Below, piece after piece: positions 35,679 through 45,816 of a DNA stretch of 64,000 nt. A model generated the notes under the pieces. It ran no database searches. It saw only the letters and a program-made list of their open reading frames with translations, and was not told where the DNA came from. A program made the position numbers and the translations under genes. The stretch comes from [Lactobacillus] rogosae. GTDB lineage: Bacteria > Bacillota > Clostridia > Lachnospirales > Lachnospiraceae. Every line of letters starts with the position of its first letter. Position 1 is the first letter of the stretch. The stretch covers positions 1-64,000 of the forward strand of contig FONU01000015.1 in assembly GCA_900112995.1 (NCBI GenBank), in the 5' to 3' direction.

Positions 35679-37085
35679 ATGAAAGAAAAGACATATGTAG
35701 ATGATATAGATAGAAACATATATGATTTCAAGAATGATGATAAGGACACATATAAGTTAAATGCTGGTCTTACTCCTGAGATAGTTGAGAAGCTCTCAAA
35801 GGAGAAGAATGACCCTGCTTGGATGCAGAATTTCAGGCTTGAGTCATTACAGATATATAATAATATGAAAGTACCTGACTGGGGACCATCTATAGAAGGT
35901 CTTAATATGGACAATATAGTAACTTATGTAAGACCTAATACTAATATGAAAGCTAAATGGTCAGAAGTACCAGAAGACATTAAGGATACATTTGAAAAGC
36001 TTGGTATTCCACAGGCAGAAAGAAAGTCACTTGCTGGTGTTGGAGCACAGTACGATTCAGAGCTTGTGTATCACAATGTAAGACAGGAAGTTGCTGAGAT
36101 GGGTGTTGTATATACAGATATGGAGAGTGCGTTAAAGGGTGAATATGCAGATATGGTGCGTACACATTTTATGAAGCTTGTTAAGCCTACTGACCATAAG
36201 TTTGCGGCACTTCATGGTGCAGTATGGTCTGGTGGTTCTTTCGTATATGTTCCAAAGGGAGTATCAGTTGAGATACCATTACAGTCATATTTCAGACTTA
36301 ATGCACCGGGAGCAGGACAGTTCGAGCATACACTTATTATTGTAGATGAGGGAGCTGATTTGCATTTCATAGAGGGGTGTTCAGCACCTAAGTATAATGT
36401 AGCTAATCTACACGCCGGCTGTGTTGAGCTATTTGTAGGAAAGAATGCCAAGCTTAGATATTCAACTATAGAGAACTGGTCTAAGAATATGTATAACCTT
36501 AATACTAAGAGAGCTATTGTTGAGGAAGGTGGTACAATTGAGTGGGTATCAGGCTCATTTGGCTCACACGTATCATATCTTTATCCTATGAGTATTCTTA
36601 AGGGTGATAATTCTAAAATGGAATTTACAGGAATTACATTTGCAGGAAAAGGACAAAATCTTGATACAGGTGCAAAGGTTGTCCATACAGGAAAGAACAC
36701 AAGCTCATATATTAATACTAAGTCAATATCAAAGGATGGTGGAATTAGTACATTCAGGTCATCAGTTATAGTTAATTCCAAGGCAGAGAATTCCAAGGCT
36801 TCTGTATCGTGTCAGTCACTTATGCTTGACAGCATATCACGTTCAGATACAATCCCGGCAATGGATATTAAGACAAGCAAGGCGGATGTCGGACACGAAG
36901 CACAGATTGGAAGCATAAGCGATGAAGCAGTATTCTATCTTATGTCAAGAGGAATGACAGAGGAAGATGCAAGAGCTTGTATCGTAAGTGGATTTGCAGA
37001 TAACGTATCTAAGGAGCTTCCACTTGAATATGCAATTGAAATGAATAATCTCATAAGACTTGAAATGAAAGGCAGTATAGGTTAA
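35679..37085 (+). CDS. sufB: Fe-S cluster scaffold protein SufB
   Basis: The protein has 468 residues from the ATG at 35679 (MKEKTYVDDIDRNIYDFK). AAGGAG at about 35660-35665 is 13 bases away, so the TTG at 35649 cannot be excluded but would lie upstream of that site. It has SufB features: the beta-helix core, the Cys in FIEGCSAP, and the C-terminal GHEAQIGSISDEAVFYLMSRG. It forms the SufBC2D complex that assembles clusters. It lies 47 bases after sufC. Confidence 0.97.
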   Translation: MKEKTYVDDIDRNIYDFKNDDKDTYKLNAGLTPEIVEKLSKEKNDPAWMQNFRLESLQIYNNMKVPDWGPSIEGLNMDNIVTYVRPNTNMKAKWSEVPEDIKDTFEKLGIPQAERKSLAGVGAQYDSELVYHNVRQEVAEMGVVYTDMESALKGEYADMVRTHFMKLVKPTDHKFAALHGAVWSGGSFVYVPKGVSVEIPLQSYFRLNAPGAGQFEHTLIIVDEGADLHFIEGCSAPKYNVANLHAGCVELFVGKNAKLRYSTIENWSKNMYNLNTKRAIVEEGGTIEWVSGSFGSHVSYLYPMSILKGDNSKMEFTGITFAGKGQNLDTGAKVVHTGKNTSSYINTKSISKDGGISTFRSSVIVNSKAENSKASVSCQSLMLDSISRSDTIPAMDIKTSKADVGHEAQIGSISDEAVFYLMSRGMTEEDARACIVSGFADNVSKELPLEYAIEMNNLIRLEMKGSIG

Positions 37086-37120
37086 TTGTGCTGATAAGAT
37101 GAGCAGGAATGGAGAAATTT

Positions 37121-38188
37121 ATGAATAATAATGAATATAGAATAAATGCACTTCCAGCAAAGACATGGTACCAGCTTAATATGAATGATACACGTCTTTT
37201 ATGGGATGATAATTTAGTACCTTGTAATATGGATACAAAAGGCTGTGATAAGGTATGTTCAGATGTTAATGCTAAAGATTACAGTGATATAGAAAATGCA
37301 GTTCTTACAGGTGCAGGCAAAGAAGCAGATGTGTTATTTGAAGCAGGCGTAACTAATACATTACTTGTAAATGCAGATAAAGAAACTAACGGCCAGACAT
37401 TATATATTAATGTCAATGGCAATGATAAGAGCCAGTCAGGAAAGATTATAGTTAATGTAGAGGATAATGTTACATTTACAATAATTGAGAACTTTAAAGG
37501 TGAGAGCAGTACAGAAGGCAGGGTAGCATTAAGAACACTTATAGATACAGGTCTTAACAGCAAGGTACGCCTTATTCAGGTATATATGCAGCCAGAAAGC
37601 ATTGATGTATTAAGCGATACAGGATGCAGGCTTTCAGATAATGCCTCATTTGAGATTGTTCAGGTATTCGTAGGCAGGGGCAGCCTTTATGATGGAATAA
37701 GGACAGAGCTTATAGGCAATAATTCTGCATTTACAGCAGATATTGGATACCTTGGAGCTAAGAAGCAGAATATAGATATTAACCTTATATCTAATCATAT
37801 TGGAAAGAAGACTAACAGCGGGATAAGAGTTGATGGTGCATTAAAGGACGAAGCCTCTAAGCTTTTCAGAGGTTCTATTGATTTTAAAAATGGTTCTTCT
37901 GGTTCAGTTGGTGCAGAGACAGAAAATGTACTTTTACTTGGCGAAGATGTCAGAAACAAGACAATACCTCTTATACTCTGTGCAGAGGAAGATGTTAATG
38001 GTTCACACGGAGCTACAATCGGTGAGCTCGATGAGGAAACATTGTTCTATTATGCTTCAAGAGGCATTGATAAGAAGAACGCTGAGGATATAATGACTAA
38101 AGGAAGAATTGAAGTTATTATAAGAAAGATTAATGACGAGGACACAGAAAAGCTTGCAGAGGAGCAGCTTGAAGAAGTGTTGCAGTAA
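37121..38188 (+). CDS. sufD: Fe-S cluster assembly protein SufD
   Basis: The protein has 355 residues from the ATG at 37121 (GGAG at 37111-37114; the ATG at 37109 overlaps this site). It is a SufB paralogue with the same C-terminal signature HGATIGELDEETLFYYASRGI, and is shorter and less conserved than SufB. It completes the SufBCD scaffold and helps iron delivery in the systems studied. It lies 35 bases after sufB, and its stop overlaps the ribosome binding region of sufS. Confidence 0.93.
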   Translation: MNNNEYRINALPAKTWYQLNMNDTRLLWDDNLVPCNMDTKGCDKVCSDVNAKDYSDIENAVLTGAGKEADVLFEAGVTNTLLVNADKETNGQTLYINVNGNDKSQSGKIIVNVEDNVTFTIIENFKGESSTEGRVALRTLIDTGLNSKVRLIQVYMQPESIDVLSDTGCRLSDNASFEIVQVFVGRGSLYDGIRTELIGNNSAFTADIGYLGAKKQNIDINLISNHIGKKTNSGIRVDGALKDEASKLFRGSIDFKNGSSGSVGAETENVLLLGEDVRNKTIPLILCAEEDVNGSHGATIGELDEETLFYYASRGIDKKNAEDIMTKGRIEVIIRKINDEDTEKLAEEQLEEVLQ

Positions 38189-38199
38189 TGGAGGCAGTA

Positions 38200-39426
38200 A
38201 TGGAGATTAAAGAGCAGAAAGATTATAGAAAAGATTTTCCACTTCTTAATAATAATTCTTCTATATATATTGATAATGCGGCAACAGCACAGAAGCCACA
38301 GTGCGTAATTGATGCTGAAAGCAGATTTTATGAGGTTAATAATGCCAATCCTCTCCGTGGCTTTTATCCATTAAGTCTTGCCGCTACTAAGGAATATGAG
38401 GATGCAAGGGAGGTTGTAAGACAGTTTCTTAATGCGGACTCTGATAAGGAGATAATCTTTACAAGAAATACAACAGAAAGCCTTAACCTTGTTGCATACA
38501 GCTATGGTATTAATAATCTTAAGGCTGGAGATGAAATAGCAGTTTCAATAATGGAACACCACAGCAATCTTCTGCCTTGGCAGATGGTTGCAAGAGTGAC
38601 AGGTGCAACTTTAAGATATCTGGAATGTGAGAAGGACGGAACATTAAAAGATGATACTCTTAAAGATGGAATTAATGCTAATACTAAGATCGTTGCAGTT
38701 GCACAGGTTTCCAATGTATTAGGCTGTGTCAATCCAATTAAAAAGATAGCCAAAATAGCACACGATAATGGTGCTGTTATGGTTGTTGATGCGGCACAGA
38801 GTGCACCACATATGAAGATTGATGTAAAAGACTTAGATGCTGATTTTCTTGCATTTTCAGGACATAAGCTTATGGGACCTATGGGAATTGGTGTACTTTA
38901 TGGTAAGGAAAGCATACTTAAGAATATGCAGCCATTTCTTACAGGTGGTGAGATGATTAATTCAGTTACTAGAGATGGTGCAACTTATGCAGAACTTCCA
39001 CACAAGTTCGAGGCAGGAACGGTAAATGCGGCAGGAGCTGTTGGTCTTGCAGCAGCAATTAAATACATTAATGAGATAGGCTTTGACTATATACAGCAGA
39101 AAGAAGAAAGACTTGCAAAGATTGCTATTAACGGACTTAAAGGTCATAAGTACATTCATATATTAGGCTCTGATGATTATAAGAACCATACAGGAATAGC
39201 AGCATTTACAATAGATGGGGTTCACCCACACGATGTAAGCGAGATATTATCTTCTGACGGAATAGATGTAAGGGCTGGACATCACTGTGCACAGCCACTG
39301 CTTACATTTCTTGGAGTTAATAATGCGACAAGAGCAAGCTTTATGTTCTATAATACAGAGAAGGAAGCAGAAGCATTTGTTGAGAGTGTGCTTAACGTAA
39401 GAAGGAGAATGGGTTATGATGAATAG
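38200..39426 (+). CDS. sufS: Cysteine desulfurase SufS
   Basis: The protein has 408 residues from the ATG at 38200 (GGAGG at 38190-38194); the ATG at 38188 is inside the sufD stop overlap and lacks a site of its own. It is a PLP enzyme with Lys223 in FSGHKLMGP and catalytic Cys363 in RAGHHCAQPL, the class II pattern. It removes sulfur from cysteine and passes it to SufU. The N-terminal YIDNAATAQKP is typical. It overlaps sufU by 11 bases. Confidence 0.97.
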   Translation: MEIKEQKDYRKDFPLLNNNSSIYIDNAATAQKPQCVIDAESRFYEVNNANPLRGFYPLSLAATKEYEDAREVVRQFLNADSDKEIIFTRNTTESLNLVAYSYGINNLKAGDEIAVSIMEHHSNLLPWQMVARVTGATLRYLECEKDGTLKDDTLKDGINANTKIVAVAQVSNVLGCVNPIKKIAKIAHDNGAVMVVDAAQSAPHMKIDVKDLDADFLAFSGHKLMGPMGIGVLYGKESILKNMQPFLTGGEMINSVTRDGATYAELPHKFEAGTVNAAGAVGLAAAIKYINEIGFDYIQQKEERLAKIAINGLKGHKYIHILGSDDYKNHTGIAAFTIDGVHPHDVSEILSSDGIDVRAGHHCAQPLLTFLGVNNATRASFMFYNTEKEAEAFVESVLNVRRRMGYDE

Positions 39427-39841
39427 AGGCTTTTATAATGAAATACTTACAGAACATAATATAAGACCAGAATTTAAACACGACTTAGAAGATGCCAATA
39501 TCGTCCTTGAGGGTGTAAATCCTAACTGTGGTGATGATATATGGCTTAAGCTTAAGGTTGAAGACGGTATTATTAAGGACGGAGCTTTTGTTGGAGATGG
39601 CTGTGCTATATCCCAGGCATCGGCTGATATTATGCTTGGGATGATAATTGGAAAGACTAAAGAAGAAGCTTTAAAGCTTGGAGATTTATTCTTTAAGATG
39701 ATTAAGGGTGAAGCAACCGATGAGGAGATTGAAGAATTAGACGAGGCATCAGCACTTAAAGATATATCACATATGCCTGCAAGAGTAAAATGTGCTGTAC
39801 TTGGCTGGCATACATTAGATGAGGCATTAAATAAGGAGTAA
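39416..39841 (+). CDS. sufU: SufU, sulfur acceptor for SufS
   Basis: The protein has 141 residues, with ATG at 39416 and a second ATG at 39419. The zinc-binding cysteines are Cys38 (NPNCGDD), Cys63 (GDGCAIS) and Cys126 (VKCAVLGW); Asp40 completes the usual site. SufU accepts sulfur from SufS in Gram-positive bacteria. AAGGAG within the sufS end serves as its ribosome binding site. It closes the suf operon; glpK follows after one base with its own AAGGAG. Confidence 0.96.
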   Translation: MMNRGFYNEILTEHNIRPEFKHDLEDANIVLEGVNPNCGDDIWLKLKVEDGIIKDGAFVGDGCAISQASADIMLGMIIGKTKEEALKLGDLFFKMIKGEATDEEIEELDEASALKDISHMPARVKCAVLGWHTLDEALNKE

Positions 39842-39842
39842 T

Positions 39843-41336
39843 ATGGCAAAGTATATTATGGCACTTGATCAGGGAACGACAAGCTCAAGATGTATATTAT
39901 TTGATAAGGCTGGCAATATCTGTTCAATGGCACAGAGGGAATTTGAACAGATATATCCTAAGCCGGGCTGGGTGGAACACAATCCAATGGAGATATGGTC
40001 AACACAGTATGCGGTTATGTCTGAGGCTATGGCACTTGTGGGTGCTAAGCCTAAGGATATAGCTGGCATTGGAATAACCAACCAGCGTGAAACTACAATT
40101 GTGTGGGATAAAGAAACAGGTGAGCCTGTATATAATGCTATTGTATGGCAGTGCAGACGTACAGCCAAGGATATTAATCTGCTTGTAAAAGATGGTTATG
40201 CAGATGTAATCAAGGCAAAGACAGGACTTGTGCCAGATGCGTATTTTAGTGCAACTAAGATTGCGTGGATACTTAGTAATGTAGCAGGAGCAAGGAAAAA
40301 GGCAGAAGAGGGCAGATTGCTATTCGGTACGGTTGACACCTGGCTTATATGGAAGCTTACAGGCGGTGCGGTGCACGTTACAGACTATACTAATGCTTCA
40401 AGAACTATGCTTTTTGATATTCATAACAGGTGCTGGGATAAAGAGCTTCTTGAAAAGTTCAATATACCAGAGGTTATGCTTCCTAAGGTAAAGCCTTCAA
40501 GCTGTATATATGGTTATACAGACCCTTCTGTTCTTGCTGGAAATGTTGCAATAGCAGGTGCGGCAGGTGACCAGCAGGCGGCACTTTTTGGACAGTGCTG
40601 TTTTGAGCCGGGAGAAGTAAAGAATACATATGGAACAGGCTGTTTTCTTCTTATGAATACAGGGGATAAGCCTGTGGAGTCTAAGCATGGTCTTATAACT
40701 ACGATTGCGGCAGGAAGTGATGACCAGCTTCATTATGCACTTGAGGGAAGTGTATTTACAGGCGGTGCAATTGTACAATGGCTTCGTGATGAGATGAGGC
40801 TTATAAGAAGCTCTTCACAATCAGAAGATTATGCAAGAATGGTAAATGACACCAATGGAGTATATATTGTTCCTGCATTTTCAGGAATGGGTGCACCTTA
40901 CTGGAATCCTTATGCAAGAGGCTGCGTTGTAGGCTTATCAAGAGGTGCTAACAAGGAACATTTTATAAGGGCATCGCTTGAGTCAATAGCATATCAGACA
41001 TATGATGTGTTAAAGGCAATGGAAAGTGACACAGGACATATAGTTAAAGAGTTAAAAGTAGATGGCGGGGCAAGTGCCAATGATTTCCTAATGGAATTTC
41101 AGGCAGACATTCTTGGAGCTAAGATAAGACGTCCTAAGTGTATAGAAACTACTGCACTTGGTGCAGCATATCTTGCTGGTCTGGCAGTTGGTTTCTTTAA
41201 GGATCTGAATGAGATAAGAGATAACTGGCAGTTGGCTTCCACATTTGAGAGCAGTATGGCACCATCAGACAGGGATAACCTTCTCGCAGGCTGGAGAAGA
41301 GCCGTAAAATGTGCCATCTCTTATACAGATGAATAA
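39843..41336 (+). CDS. glpK: Glycerol kinase
   Basis: The protein has 497 residues, the usual length. It begins [21 protein letters not shown] and has the glycerol-contacting [10 protein letters not shown] region, the [13 protein letters not shown] phosphate loop and the FGGY signatures [21 protein letters not shown]. It phosphorylates glycerol to glycerol 3-phosphate. Its position directly after sufU (AAGGAG in the sufU end) means it can be read through from the suf operon, an unexpected partner. No glpF or glpD is adjacent. Confidence 0.97.
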   Translation: MAKYIMALDQGTTSSRCILFDKAGNICSMAQREFEQIYPKPGWVEHNPMEIWSTQYAVMSEAMALVGAKPKDIAGIGITNQRETTIVWDKETGEPVYNAIVWQCRRTAKDINLLVKDGYADVIKAKTGLVPDAYFSATKIAWILSNVAGARKKAEEGRLLFGTVDTWLIWKLTGGAVHVTDYTNASRTMLFDIHNRCWDKELLEKFNIPEVMLPKVKPSSCIYGYTDPSVLAGNVAIAGAAGDQQAALFGQCCFEPGEVKNTYGTGCFLLMNTGDKPVESKHGLITTIAAGSDDQLHYALEGSVFTGGAIVQWLRDEMRLIRSSSQSEDYARMVNDTNGVYIVPAFSGMGAPYWNPYARGCVVGLSRGANKEHFIRASLESIAYQTYDVLKAMESDTGHIVKELKVDGGASANDFLMEFQADILGAKIRRPKCIETTALGAAYLAGLAVGFFKDLNEIRDNWQLASTFESSMAPSDRDNLLAGWRRAVKCAISYTDE

Positions 41337-41360
41337 AACTGAATAAAAAATATATTGTTT

Positions 41361-41389
41361 TTGCTTTGTTATTGTATATAGTGTATAAT
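41361..41389 (+). promoter_or_regulatory. Promoter of the MoxR operon
   Basis: TTGCTT at 41361-41366 and TATAAT at 41384-41389 are 17 bases apart, 32 bases before the start. Confidence 0.6.
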
Positions 41390-41420
41390 TTTAAGCATAT
41401 ATATCAGGGAGGAAGAGGTT

Positions 41421-42371
41421 TTGGATAATAATGTACTAAAGGCACTTAATGTAATAGAGCAGGTCAACAATGTTATATTAGGAAAAGATAAACAAATAAG
41501 AGAGATTATGGCGGCATTTCTGGCTGGAGGCCATATACTTTTGGAGGATATTCCGGGTGTTGGTAAGACAACACTTGCGACAGCATTTTCTAAGGCAATG
41601 GCACTTGACTGCAAGAGGGTGCAGTTTACTCCGGACGTAATGCCGTCTGATCTTACAGGATATTCTGTATACAGAAATGACTTAGGTCAATTCATATATC
41701 AGCCGGGAAGCGTGTTCTGTAATCTGCTGCTTGCTGATGAGATTAACAGAACATCACCTAAGACACAGTCAGCACTTTTAGAGGTTATGGAAGAAAGAAA
41801 GGTAAGCGTTGAGGGCGTTACCAGAGAAGTTCCAGAACCTTTTATTGTTATTGCAACACAAAATCCGCTTGGTAATGCAGGAACACAGAGCCTTCCAGAA
41901 GCACAGATGGATAGATTTATGATTACTTTATCAATCGGTTACCCTGATTATGAAAGTGAGCTTGATATGGCTATGTCTGTAGGAAAGCAGAGCAGGACAA
42001 GTGATATGACACCAGTGGTGAGCATAGATGATTTTATAAGTATGCAGAATGAAATATATGATGTATATATGAACGAGAGCATATACAAATATATAGTTAA
42101 TCTTGTTACAGCTACAAGAAAGTCACGTTATATAGAAAGAGGTGCAAGTCCAAGAGCGACTATAGCACTTGTAAAGATGTGTAAGGCGTGGAGCTGGCTT
42201 AACGGAAGGGATTATGTTGTTCCTGCGGACGTTATTGCACAGTTTGAGTATGTTATAACACACAGAATAATTCTTAATATGGCGGCGAGAATGGACGGTA
42301 AAGACAAGGCAGAAGTGATTAATGATATTTTGAAATCAGTTGCTAAGCCAGCAGTAGGAAAGAAGGCATAA
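41421..42371 (+). CDS. MoxR family AAA+ ATPase
   Basis: The protein has 316 residues from a TTG at 41421, supported by GGAGG at 41408-41412; no in-frame ATG fits. It has a Walker A GVGKTTLA, a Walker B LLADEINR, the MoxR sensor region ATQNPLGNAGTQSLPEAQMDRF, and the C-terminal lid. MoxR ATPases act as chaperone-like partners of DUF58/VWA proteins. The stop overlaps the DUF58 start in TAATG. Together with the following two genes it forms a widespread three-gene unit whose substrate is not established. Confidence 0.94.
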   Translation: MDNNVLKALNVIEQVNNVILGKDKQIREIMAAFLAGGHILLEDIPGVGKTTLATAFSKAMALDCKRVQFTPDVMPSDLTGYSVYRNDLGQFIYQPGSVFCNLLLADEINRTSPKTQSALLEVMEERKVSVEGVTREVPEPFIVIATQNPLGNAGTQSLPEAQMDRFMITLSIGYPDYESELDMAMSVGKQSRTSDMTPVVSIDDFISMQNEIYDVYMNESIYKYIVNLVTATRKSRYIERGASPRATIALVKMCKAWSWLNGRDYVVPADVIAQFEYVITHRIILNMAARMDGKDKAEVINDILKSVAKPAVGKKA

Positions 42372-43441
42372 TGACAGGTGTATTTTTGATTATTATACTT
42401 GCTGTTGTGTGGTATGTAGCAGGCATATTTCATTCATTTGCACTTATGCTTTATGTAGCTGTTAATCTTCTGCTAATAGCAGGTATGTATATATTAACTC
42501 GTATATATAAAAGAAATGTTGCATTTGATTTTGATGTTAATCTGGCAGAGGAGTTAAAGAATTCTGGCTGCCAGTTAAGAATTAATGTAAGCAATAAAAC
42601 AGGAATACCAATCACGAAAATCAGATTAGATGTAGTCGTGTCATATTGTGATAAGAAAGGTAAAGAATACAAGAAATACCGAAAGAACGTAAAGCTGTAC
42701 GGAGGCTGTAAGGGCAGGAAGGATAATATGGATTTATCTGTCAGCCTGCCATATTGTGGAATGGCGGATGTAAAGATAGTTAAAGCGAAAGTGTATGATT
42801 ACACAGGCTTGTTTTATTGTACAATAAAGCCTTTAAGCATAATGAATATTTTGATATTTCCAGAAGTTGAAAGCAGTATATATGAAGGCGCTTTTTCACA
42901 ATATGAAAGCAATAATAATATAGAGTTGTATATCAACAGAAAAGGCAGTTCACACGATGATATAAGACAGATAAGGGAATATCAGACAGGAGATTCTTAC
43001 AGGCACATACACTGGAATTTAAGTTCAAGAACGGGAGATCTGCTTATTAAGGAATTCTGTGGACAAGTTGACAGGGAGATACTTGTGCTTCTTGATACAT
43101 TGCCTGATGATATTAATAATATTGAGCGTATGAGCAGCTTTTATGATAAGACAGCTATGCTTGTTATGGGTTTTATTCAGGATGACACGAAGGTATCAGT
43201 GCTGTGGAATGATCTTAATTCTGGAGCTTTATGTAAACAGACAGTATCAGATTATGATGATTTAAAGAATGTATATTATATATTATATAGGCTTCATTAT
43301 AATTGTCGTAATAATGATACGGATATTAGCAGGGAATACAGCCTTGGAGAGTATATTGATAAGAATATCATAAAGATAGATACATCATCTGATGTTACTG
43401 AGTTATTGGGAGAAAATGTATATGGAGAACATGCGTATTAA
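42371..43441 (+). CDS. DUF58 domain protein
   Basis: The protein has 356 residues with two membrane segments at about 3-20 and 22-42, then a soluble part. The DUF58 core motif REYQTGDSYRHIHWNLSSRTGDLLIKEF lies at about residues 198-226, followed by a VWA-like fold start (REILVLLDTL). It is coupled to the MoxR ATPase gene upstream and overlaps the transglutaminase gene downstream. Confidence 0.92.
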   Translation: MTGVFLIIILAVVWYVAGIFHSFALMLYVAVNLLLIAGMYILTRIYKRNVAFDFDVNLAEELKNSGCQLRINVSNKTGIPITKIRLDVVVSYCDKKGKEYKKYRKNVKLYGGCKGRKDNMDLSVSLPYCGMADVKIVKAKVYDYTGLFYCTIKPLSIMNILIFPEVESSIYEGAFSQYESNNNIELYINRKGSSHDDIRQIREYQTGDSYRHIHWNLSSRTGDLLIKEFCGQVDREILVLLDTLPDDINNIERMSSFYDKTAMLVMGFIQDDTKVSVLWNDLNSGALCKQTVSDYDDLKNVYYILYRLHYNCRNNDTDISREYSLGEYIDKNIIKIDTSSDVTELLGENVYGEHAY

Positions 43442-45749
43442 TGTAAGGCAGGCACATTCTGACACATATAATGGTAATCCTTATATAGCCTTTGCAGGGA
43501 TAATGACAGGGCTGTTATCGGTTATATTATTTGTTGATGAATTAGATGCTGTCAGCTTTACAGTTGTGGGAGTATTATTATTCTCAGGAATATATGCGTA
43601 TATTTTAAGTTATGCACATTATAATAAGAGGAAGTTTCTGCCATTTGTGATAGTGGGAGAAGTGGCTGTAACAGCTATATTGTCTGTATTTAATATACAG
43701 CGTATATCAGAGCAGTCTGTATCAATAATGCAGGCACTGGTTGACGGACGGGCAAATACACAGAATGTTACATATGTGGTGTTTGTAAGCAGTGTCGTGC
43801 TTATTTATATTATATATCTGTTAGAGGTTATATTTAAAAACCGTGTTATATTGACACTGGTTACAGTTGTAATGCTTGCAGCTTCACCTATATTAAGATT
43901 AGAGGTAAGCTTGTTTCATATATTTGTAATAGTTATGCATCAGGTTATAGTGGGCGTGTCTTACGCTGTGCTTGGAAGACGTAAGAAAATGCTGTATACA
44001 ACAAGAAGCGGAAAGTTGATACATAAGAAAAGTATAATATATTGTATTGCAGCGACAGTGATTATTTTCTTTGCAGCTGATATTATTACCAATATATTTT
44101 CTGAATATATGTATGGTTCTATTTCGGGCATAGAGCAGACTATCTATAAGACATCAAAGAGAATATCAGGCAAGGGTTCTGATGTTAAGATTAATGGGGA
44201 GATAAGTTCAGGCAATAATTACCAGTCTGGAATTACCCAGATGACAGTTACGGTAAGTAAAATGCCAACAGAGGATTTATATCTTTACGGTTTCAGAGGT
44301 GGCGAATATAAGGGCGGAAGCTGGGATTCAACTGATGATGATACTATATGTAAGAATATAGACAGAACTGAATTTAAGAAAGAAACGATATCACAGCCTG
44401 TTTACGCATCAACATATTTTAAAAAGATGTATTATTATATTAATATATATATGAGGAACAGCGGAATTGTTGCGACCTCTAACAATAATAAAATAAACAG
44501 AAAATTAGATGTTAAATATGTTAATGATAATTATAAACAGACAATAGAGCCTTATTACAATAGTGGTTCTAAGAATTTCAGCAAAGGTGATGACGGAAAG
44601 AAAACATACAATATTGAATATATTGAACAGGCAGATATGCAGTCTGAATGGAGAGAGAAGAGTAATGAAAAATATAATACAACAGTTCGGGATTATAAAA
44701 ATGTACAGCAGTTGTATAAGGCAGCTATGACTCCAATCTATTCTGCTGTATCCAAAAGTTTGGTTCCAAGGCTGACTTCATATGTTCAGGCTAATCCATT
44801 AACATCACTAAGTGATAAGACTACATTTATTATGTATACACTGCTAAGCAATACAAGATATACAAGAACTCCGGGGGTAATGTTGGGATCATCAGATATT
44901 GCGGAGGATTTTCTGTTTAATGCACAGAGGGGTTACTGCGTTCATTATGCAACGGTGGCTACAATTATGTACAGGCTGTACGGAGTTCCAGCAAGATATG
45001 TATGTGGTTACAGATTAAGTGCCGAGGACTTCAAGGAAACTGATCAGTCAACTTATGTTGCAGAGGTTTCTGATAAAAAAATGCACGCGTGGACGGAAAT
45101 ATTTATTGATAATTATGGATGGGTTCCTGTAGATGTTACGCCAGCAAGTGATGGAAGCTGTGCAGTTTCATATCCGGGTTATGATATTAATACATTTAAC
45201 AATGTTATGAGTGAACACGGCTGGACACTCGATAAAGCGAGCATTAGCGGTGATAGCAGTGAAGATGTAACTTATGTAAGTACAAGAAGCGGAGCTGTTA
45301 AGGTGGCATTAAAAAAAGGCTTTAAAGTGGCTGTAGTGGTTGTTAAATATATAGCAATACTGACTCTTGTTATATTAATTGTCTTGCTGCCATTATGGAT
45401 TAAGTTATACAGGGTAAGCAGGCTCAGGAAAATTCAGTCTTTAAGTTCGTGTGATATATATGAAAGATTAATGGAAATGCTGCATTTTGCGGGAGATTTC
45501 ACCGGATATAACGGGACAGAGGAAGATTTTGCTTATAAGCTTTCGGCACGTTATGGCAATATTACATACGAAGAAGCAAAAAATGTATACGATAGTATTA
45601 TGTATATACGTTTTGCTGATACAGATAAAGGCAGGTCATATTATAAGAAGAATGTATTGGTCTTATACAGAAAAGCGGCGGAAGAAATTTATAAGGAATT
45701 AAAGAAGAAAAAAAGAATAGTATTCAAATATATACATTGTTATATCTGA
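43422..45749 (+). CDS. Transglutaminase-like membrane protein (TgpA type)
   Basis: The protein has about 775 residues. Starts at 43416, 43422 and 43431 are all possible; 43422 is chosen from spacing to a TGGGAG at about 43406-43411, and all lie within the DUF58 gene. Several N-terminal membrane segments span residues about 15-225, then comes an extracytoplasmic transglutaminase core with an intact triad: Cys506 (GYCVHYA), His555 (MHAWTEIF) and Asp571 (PVDVTPA). One more segment follows at about 640-665, then a cytoplasmic DUF4129-like tail. The active site would face outwards. Peptide cross-linking or hydrolysis is possible; the target is unknown. Confidence 0.9.
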   Translation: MENMRINVRQAHSDTYNGNPYIAFAGIMTGLLSVILFVDELDAVSFTVVGVLLFSGIYAYILSYAHYNKRKFLPFVIVGEVAVTAILSVFNIQRISEQSVSIMQALVDGRANTQNVTYVVFVSSVVLIYIIYLLEVIFKNRVILTLVTVVMLAASPILRLEVSLFHIFVIVMHQVIVGVSYAVLGRRKKMLYTTRSGKLIHKKSIIYCIAATVIIFFAADIITNIFSEYMYGSISGIEQTIYKTSKRISGKGSDVKINGEISSGNNYQSGITQMTVTVSKMPTEDLYLYGFRGGEYKGGSWDSTDDDTICKNIDRTEFKKETISQPVYASTYFKKMYYYINIYMRNSGIVATSNNNKINRKLDVKYVNDNYKQTIEPYYNSGSKNFSKGDDGKKTYNIEYIEQADMQSEWREKSNEKYNTTVRDYKNVQQLYKAAMTPIYSAVSKSLVPRLTSYVQANPLTSLSDKTTFIMYTLLSNTRYTRTPGVMLGSSDIAEDFLFNAQRGYCVHYATVATIMYRLYGVPARYVCGYRLSAEDFKETDQSTYVAEVSDKKMHAWTEIFIDNYGWVPVDVTPASDGSCAVSYPGYDINTFNNVMSEHGWTLDKASISGDSSEDVTYVSTRSGAVKVALKKGFKVAVVVVKYIAILTLVILIVLLPLWIKLYRVSRLRKIQSLSSCDIYERLMEMLHFAGDFTGYNGTEEDFAYKLSARYGNITYEEAKNVYDSIMYIRFADTDKGRSYYKKNVLVLYRKAAEEIYKELKKKKRIVFKYIHCYI

Positions 45750-45816
45750 CTTTAATATTGACGAATAATTTCTTTCGCATTATTATATGTTATATATAAC
45801 AATGGAGGAAAAATAT

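Noticed and set aside
43392-43430. Upstream start of the transglutaminase gene at 43392
   Set aside because: It lies well inside the DUF58 gene, and the internal ATGs at 43416-43431 have better-placed ribosome sites.
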